The translations under genes and the position numbers were made by a program. Source: Rosa chinensis (Eukaryota; Streptophyta; Magnoliopsida; Rosales; Rosaceae). Taken from it: DNA of 64,000 bases. This document shows positions 57,699-64,000 of the stretch, piece by piece; the first letter of the stretch is position 1, and the number at the start of each line of letters is the position of its first letter. The notes below the pieces were generated by a model that did no database searches, was not told where the DNA came from, and saw only the letters and a list, made by a program, of their open reading frames with translations. The DNA is taken from positions 7,244,501 through 7,308,500 of the forward strand of contig NC_037092.1 of NCBI RefSeq assembly GCF_002994745.2, written 5' to 3'.

Positions 57699-60600
57699 AT
57701 GGGGGCTAGATGGAACCCTTTGGGGTTCCGCTTGCTCTCTCTCTTGGCTCTGATATTTGCTTCTTCTGGGATTCCGGGTTATTGGTCCGTTAATGATGAA
57801 GGTAGTACTTGTTTTCCTGTTATTTTTGGCTTTTGGATTGAACACTCTTTAATTGTTTGTTATTGTGTTTAACGTGTTGATTTCAATTGGTGTGGACACG
57901 CAGGAATGACTTTGTTGGCATTCAGAGAGAACATAAAGTTTGATCCTTTTACTGCTTTGGAAAATTGGAGTCCTGACGATGGTGACCCTTGCCTATGGAC
58001 CGGTGTTCTATGTGTGGACAATAAAGTGCAAATGCTGTAAGTCCCTTCTGCATCTGTTCATGTTTTTCACGGTTGGATAGTTTCGAGAAATCTCTTTTGT
58101 TTTTGGTGAGGAGTCTCAGTTCAGGCATTTTCAAGAGATGCGCTTTTGTTTTTGGTCTGGTTTTTTGATGGTATTTTAATTGACTTATTGTAGGAATCTG
58201 ACAGATCTTTCTTTGGAAGGAACGTTGGCACCTGCCCTTGGGAAACTTAGTCACTTAAAATCTCTGTAAGGACTCTCATCATCACTGAGTTTATGGGTTT
58301 TGTTGAATGTGAGGTTTTGGTATTTAGTGAATGGTTTTTTGCACCCTGATGTCTCTTCTTAAACATATATTGCTTGGTCTTGGAGAATTTGAACAATGAT
58401 TGGACCAAAAGTTGCAACCATGTTTTGAAGATGCTTACAATGATCTAGAAAGCAATGGAACGTTTCTTTTTGGTCGAAAATAAAGATTTCTTAATAAGGT
58501 AGTAGTAGAAAGCAACGAAGCTGACACTTTTTGCGTTAAAACATGTCGAAAGACTGATATATGTTATTCGATCTCATGGTTATTGTGATATTAAAGTTTT
58601 TAGTTGATTTCATGGACCTAAGTGAAAATTCAGTTTATAATAGTCTAATTTTATGAGCAATACTGATTTGAACAATTGATAGATCATGGATCTAGGGTCG
58701 TCATTAAGTTACTCTGTAACCTTATAGAGTTTCCTGGTTACTGCTTCCTCTGATTAACAGTGTGTTCTACAAGAACCATTTATCTGGTGAAATTCCCAAA
58801 GAGATTGGGGGCCTTGCAAGGCTAGAGCTTCTTGATTTGAGGGTCAATGACTTGAGTGGAACAATTCCAGTTGAGATAGGCAGGATGCTGTCACTGAAAC
58901 GCTTGTGAGTAAGCTGTTGCATCAATCCATCTCTAATTGATTCTCTAGCTCTCAGGTACCTGTGTTAAACTCTTTTGCACCACAGGTTGCTTGGTCACAA
59001 TAGATTTGAAGGCAACATTCCCCAAGAGCTAAAGAGTCTCAGCTTGGAAACTGATAGTGATCATTTCACATCTACTGAAGTCACTGGATTTGGCTCTGTA
59101 AACAGAAAATTTGGACACTGGTACGTACTGTTATTGCATGATTTGGATTTGGATACATTGCTGATTATTGGTTGCTTTCTAGTTTCCTAATTTTTCATGC
59201 ATTTGTTGGCAGCACCTGGCAGAGCAATTTAAAACATTGGAATAATGCAAATTCCTTAGCGTTTATGCTTAAAGGAACTTTTATGCATTATCTCAACTAC
59301 TTGCGACTGCCACGGTAAGAAGCCAACTTTATCCTTCCCATAGCATCCCAATAATGTTGGTTTGTTTGAATCATGTTCACTTATCTGAAAATGTTTGCTT
59401 TTATTGCAAGGCCCAGTATCATACAGGACTCTCTGCATGTCCATGGAGACACTTGCTGTGATAATTTATCTAGTAAGTGAGAATGCTTTACACATGCAGT
59501 ACTGAAATTTATACTTCTGAGGAAGTCCATTGACCTTGTATCTTTCATTAAGCAGGTTCATTTGAGTCACACATGAGCTTTGCCCGCCGTAGGCTGCTTG
59601 CACAAGCCTCCCTTAACCTCCCAGCTGTACCCTTTGGTGGTGCGAAGCCAGCTATACAGATCATTGCTCTTCCAACCAGCCGAAGTAGTGGCGCCTTCCC
59701 AGCTGTACTAGATGCAAAAAAGAAGCCTCCTGCACCTGCACCACTGCCTTCATCTCCTCAGCCCGCACCACCGAATACTCAACAACAATCTTCCCCAAAA
59801 TCAAGCAGCAATATGTGGAAGTATATCGTTATTGGTATTAGTGTGGCTGTGTTGCTCATGGTTCTTCTCGTGATGCTCTTCATGTGTCGAAGCCAAGCAG
59901 TTAAAACCATAAAACCTTGGAAGACTGGAATAAGTGGACAGTTGCAGAAAGCATTTGTAACAGGTAATATTATGATCGTAGTGGTGATGGCAACAACTGT
60001 TCTATTATTTTGTTCACTGAAACACAAGCTGATAAACCCAAGAACAAAGAAAATCAAGGGTGATAAGCACACTAAAATGGAGGAAACAATCATATTAGAA
60101 TTAAATAACAATGTGAGAGAAGTAAACCAGATCCTCTGTTTTCTAAGTGACTAGGACAATTAGACTAGCGGTTTAATGCATCTAACATCAGAATTCATTT
60201 TTAATGCTGCCTTGATTTAACTTAATAAATTAGATATTTTCACAATTAGCATCTAAATATGTTGGTGTGTGCTGGTTTATTTTGTTATGGAGCATTTACT
60301 GATGTCAAATCATGGCCTCTCTTTTATAGCTGCTAATTTCATTATCACCGATATATGTTAGCATGCCCTCATTGATACTAAACCAGTCCTACTGAATTAC
60401 GTCATTATATGGGTTGCAGGAGTTCCCAAGTTGAACAGATCAGAACTGGAAACCGCCTGTGAAGATTTCAGCAATATTATTAACACAATTGATGGCTGCA
60501 TTGTGTACAAGGGAACACTCTCCAGTGGAGTTGAGATTGCTGTTACATCAACCACACTGACTTCTTTGAAAGACTGGTCCAAGAATGCAGAGAAGGCTTA

Positions 60601-61761
60601 CCGAAAAAAGGTAAGCTATTTCTGTAACCAAAGACACCAACCAACGTAATTTTACTCTTTTCTTTCTCCTTCTCAAGTCTAATCATATGTAGTCTCGCTC
60701 CTTTTGTAGATTGATGTATTATCACGAGTGAATCACAAGAACTTTGTCAATCTCATTGGATACTGTGAGGAGGATGAACCTTTTACAAGGATGATGGTGT
60801 TTGAATATGCTCCAAATGGAAACCTCTTCGAACATCTGCACGGTAATGTTCCTACTTTTATCAACTACTAGGAGGAGGTTTCTTAAGTCAACTATTTTAT
60901 TTGGAGGGTGTAAGTGTAACGTTTTTTTTCCTTGTTTCTTTCAGTTGAAGAAATGGAACACCTTGACTGGACTGCAAGGGTTAGGATCATAATGGGAACA
61001 GCTTACTGTCTTCAGTATATGCACCATGATCTAAATCCACCCGTATCACATCCCAACTTAGTTTCATCTTCTATCTTATTAACGGATGATTATGCTGCAA
61101 AGGTACATCTTTCCTTTCTCACATCCACCTTGCGTTAACTCCATTGGATATCATGCACTTTACTCGATCTAATTCTTTCTCATACAAGCACGCAAACACA
61201 GATTGCAGAGTTATGTTTCTGGGCAGCAACACTGCCGAAGTCAAAGAAGGAATCTGATGAGGACGATAAAGAGCATTCTGAACTACCACCCCTTGCTGAT
61301 CCAGAAACAAATGTCTACAGTTTCGGACTATTGTTAATCGAGACCATCAGTGGAAAGCGCCATAACTCAGAAGTAGGGTGCCTTGTGGACTGGGTAAGTG
61401 TCAAACTAATTTGATGGTCGAAGCCTTCAGAACAATATGCATCCTCCTCAGGAAACAAATAAGAATCTAGCATATATTGACTAATAACTTGGTGTAAACT
61501 TTCCAGGCCTCTGCTTATCTCAATGAACAAAGAAGTAGCCTGGTTGATCCAAGCCTCAAATCCTTTAAAAACGACGAGTTGGATGTCATCTGTGAGGTGA
61601 TCAAAGAGTGCACTCAACAAGATCCAAGAAAAAGACCAGCAATGATTGATGTCACTGAGAAACTGAGGCAAGTGATTCCCATCACTCCAAACCAAGCAGT
61701 CCCAAGACTTTCACCACTCTGGTGGGCTGAGCTTGAGATCTTATCAGTGGAAGCAACATAA
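57699..61761 (+). CDS. LRR receptor-like pseudokinase (MRH1/MDIS type, LRR-VI)
   Basis: Thirteen exons with consistent phases: 57699-57801, 57904-58036, 58194-58265, 58761-58904, 58986-59120, 59213-59314, 59411-59472, 59556-59963, 60420-60610, 60710-60842, 60945-61102, 61202-61393 and 61507-61761; 695 residues. Signal peptide (~1-29), N-cap with DPCLWTGVLC, about four LRRs in 72-nt multiples, proline-rich juxtamembrane, transmembrane helix 339-361, kinase-like domain ~390-690. The domain looks inactive: IAVTS (426-430) lacks the ATP lysine, LNPPVSHPNL stands for HRDLKxxN, and IAELCFW (548 on) stands for DFG. Matches MRH1/MDIS2 and At3g56050-type proteins, plasma-membrane co-receptors in root-hair or pollen-tube growth; the role here is by family only. 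Confidence 0.92.
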
Positions 61762-62404
61762 GCTCAGCCTCCTCTGATTCTCTTGTCCGTGTTGTAAGCC
61801 AACAAAGTCTCTCTTTGTATCAGTAAAAATGCTGAAGAATATATAGCTTTTGACAACAACTCTGTGCTCCCCCAGCATAAAAATCATCCTCAATCCTACC
61901 CCACATCCCTTCATATACTTGTATTCATATCCCTTTTTGTCCTCCTTTTGTTTGTGTCCTTCGAGATTCATCTTATTCTATTCTTTGTGTTTAATCAAAA
62001 GTCCCATTGTTTTACTGGAGGAGCGCTGTTGTCCTAATTTAGTTTATACAACATATGTATGTATCTTTGTGTGATCAAAAGCTTGGATGTAAAACTAACA
62101 TGGCGCTGGGATATGATCATTAATTTTAATTATTCTTAGTCTATTTTTGAACCTTTCTTTGTTAGATGTATGTATTTCTCCACTGGTTCAACTCAAGCTA
62201 CTGTTTGTCTGCATTATAAATAGCAACCTTGAAACGCCGATACTTGGCCCAAAACACCCAAGAAATCAAACAATAAGCACTGAATTGATTTTAAATCAGT
62301 TGAAGCCTATGTGGGACATGTATTTCCTATTCAAAATTGTGAAAACACATAACAAGGTAAACATCCACCCACACTATACAAAACTAGCTAGGTCCTTAAA
62401 TTCA
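61762..62404. other. Convergent 3' ends of two genes
   Basis: 3' UTR of the pseudokinase gene (to about 62030) and 3' region of the DOG1-like gene on the other strand. No gene. Confidence 0.45.
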
Positions 62405-63115
62405 TTAGTTTAGGTCTATTAGGTCGCTCCTTTTCCTTCCCCATCGCCTCAGCTTAATCTGAACCATGCCAGTAGCAGCCAAAAACTCCACACACTGCAA
62501 TGGACTCAGCAAATCCAACACACCCTTCAATGCCTTCAACCTCACACAATCTGCAGCCTTCATGACTCTCTCCAACCCACTCAGCATCACCTTCATTGCC
62601 ATATCCACCAGCACTTCCACCTCGGCCACCGCCCCACCGCCGTTCCTGACCCGGGTGGACAGCCGGGCCAGTTCAACCGTCTTCCGGTCCGCCATGGCCA
62701 CCTGCTGCCTCTCCATCTCCCTCTCCACCCTCTCCTCCTCGTACCGAATCTTCAGCCTCAGCTCCTCTATCTTCCTCAGCTGCTGCTCGGACAGGTTCCG
62801 CAGCCGAGCTTTTCGCAGTAGCTGGAACAACATTGAGGGCTTCCAACCTGTCAGCCATGAAAAGGCATTCTCCAAAGGGCTGGACCAGACAGGGCAGAAG
62901 AAGGCAAGCACATCTTGATGAGCAGCAGCCCATTTTGCAGTGTAGTATTCTTTGTGCAAATTTGTGACCTTGGACACCAAAGCTTGGAGCTCTGCCTCAT
63001 TATGAAGCAGTATCTTCTCCTGGGACAACTTGAGCAGCTGGTGTTGGACTTGCTCAAGCTGACAAACCCACTTCTCAAAAAACTCGGAGAACCTCTCCTC
63101 AACTTGGGTTTTCAT
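62405..63115 (-). CDS. DOG1-domain protein (DOG1-like)
   Basis: Intronless, 236 residues. Almost the whole protein is the DOG1/TGA-type domain: FEKWVCQLEQVQHQLL near the start, KWAAAHQDVLAFFCPVW, SWLTGWKPSMLFQLL, LRNLSEQQLRKIEELR, a long charged coiled-coil, and a carboxyl LDLLSPLQCVEFLAAT block. The bZIP of TGA factors is absent, as in DOG1-like proteins. DOG1 itself controls seed dormancy through PP2C binding and haem; the role of this member is not known. A TATA box at 63190-63196 lies 75 bases before the ATG, and no other start fits as well. Confidence 0.92.
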   Translation of the reverse strand: MKTQVEERFSEFFEKWVCQLEQVQHQLLKLSQEKILLHNEAELQALVSKVTNLHKEYYTAKWAAAHQDVLAFFCPVWSSPLENAFSWLTGWKPSMLFQLLRKARLRNLSEQQLRKIEELRLKIRYEEERVEREMERQQVAMADRKTVELARLSTRVRNGGGAVAEVEVLVDMAMKVMLSGLERVMKAADCVRLKALKGVLDLLSPLQCVEFLAATGMVQIKLRRWGRKRSDLIDLN

Positions 63116-63189
63116 TACGAGTTCTCAAATTCTTAGAGTGGTATTCCAAAGACTAGAAAAGGGTGGGTGGAAAAAGGGTTTAGGGGGCT

Positions 63190-63196
63190 TTATATA
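63190..63196 (-). promoter_or_regulatory. TATA box of the DOG1-like gene
   Basis: TATATAA on the minus strand, inside CCCTATATAAAGCC, 75 bases upstream of the ATG at 63115. Confidence 0.7.
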
Positions 63197-63200
63197 GGGA

Positions 63201-64000
63201 GAGGGGGGCTAGTGGGGGTGACCAGATGTAGAGATTTGGAGGGAGGTGAGGTGCATGGATTACAAGTTGTAAGTGGTATTTGACGCTTTGCAACAGCGCT
63301 AAGGATCAGAGAGACGAGTCTAAGCGCTTTCTTTGATTTGGTGCCTTGAAAATTTGAATGAATCAAAGTGGTGTACGTATGTAGCCTTTGGCTGAGGTGA
63401 AGAGGCATGCAGAGCAACCAGGTGGTGGGTGAGGCTGTGTATGGTGAGACGTGGCAGTGTGGGAATGAATCTGGGTTCGACGTGGAGCATGGTGAGGGCT
63501 GAGTTTCAATAAGGTTGACAGGTCCAGACATGTTGACTCTGTTGTCATGCTTTTGGGGGTTCGGGGTACGGCTGCATTTCATGCTCTTTTAACTTCATTG
63601 GATTTAGACTATGAATCGAAAACTTTTGTATAGATTACGTGTATATATACTCTTCATTACTTAGATAATCAATACCGACAGAGCACTAGTGTGTGTGTAT
63701 ATATAGTCAGAGATTGTACATAACTTGTGAAAACAGATTTTGGGAAAGATGAATCTGTTCCAATTCAATTCATCAGTATAATTTTTAGGGGACAAGCAAG
63801 CTTTTTAACTTGTGTTGTGTAGAACAGAACATTTACAGAGTTTCTGCTGCAGATTTTTCTTTGTATTGGTTTCTAATAAGTTTTTTTCTTTTTGTTTTTT
63901 TTTTTCCGACAAATTGTTTTCTAATAAGTTGCAAAAACATCTTGAACACACCTCCTTTCTCACTAAATTCTGACCAATTGTTTAGTATACTTTCTCATTT
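63201..64000. other. Upstream region of the DOG1-like gene
   Basis: Probable promoter and spacer. Contains a GT/TA array near 63690 and T-runs near 63895. No further gene seen. Confidence 0.4.

Overview
This is nuclear DNA from a flowering plant. The evidence is spliced genes with GT-AG introns, 72-nt leucine-rich-repeat exons, plant-only families (DUF688, GARP-type MYB, DOG1 domain, plant mobile domain) and dense plant transposon debris. The repeat and gene styles fit a eudicot and feel Rosaceae-like, but nothing I can read fixes the family or genus.

Layout. 1-8.6 kb: the 3' part of a Tat-like Ty3/gypsy element, with an antisense plant-mobile-domain gene, polypurine tract and 3' LTR, followed by a decayed Ty1/copia element. 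9.3-21.5 kb: two related, broken LRR receptor kinase genes on the minus strand. The first is interrupted by a LINE-like retroposon. The second is truncated and carries a tRNA-derived SINE sitting exactly on a splice donor. Between them lies a reversed solo LTR of the same family as the 3' LTR at 1.8-2.9 kb. 21.5-26.5 kb: repeats plus an intron-containing fragment of a TTC4/CNS1-type TPR co-chaperone gene. 27.7-30.0 kb: an intact three-exon DUF688 gene. 30-36.6 kb: a U2 snRNA-like fragment, RNase H debris, a LINE-like retroposon, a 2.5-kb solo LTR with target-site duplication, and a non-autonomous hAT element. 36.78-44.56 kb: a complete CACTA transposon by its ends (29-bp inverted repeats, 3-bp duplication). 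It has no visible transposase but carries minus-strand exon fragments of three unrelated host genes: alpha-amylase, AXR1 (NEDD8 E1 regulatory subunit) and plasma-membrane H+-ATPase. 44.8-48.3 kb: an intact six-exon GARP/MYB-like repressor gene. 48-57 kb: AT-rich spacer with two abutting MITEs and another LINE-like retroposon. 57.7-61.8 kb: an intact 13-exon LRR receptor pseudokinase of the MRH1/MDIS type. 62.4-63.1 kb: an intronless DOG1-domain gene.

Only four genes look functional: DUF688, GARP/MYB, LRR-VI pseudokinase and DOG1-like. They share no obvious pathway. The most unusual object is the CACTA element with three captured genes. Exon boundaries given were read from splice consensus and reading-frame phase; none is backed by transcripts.
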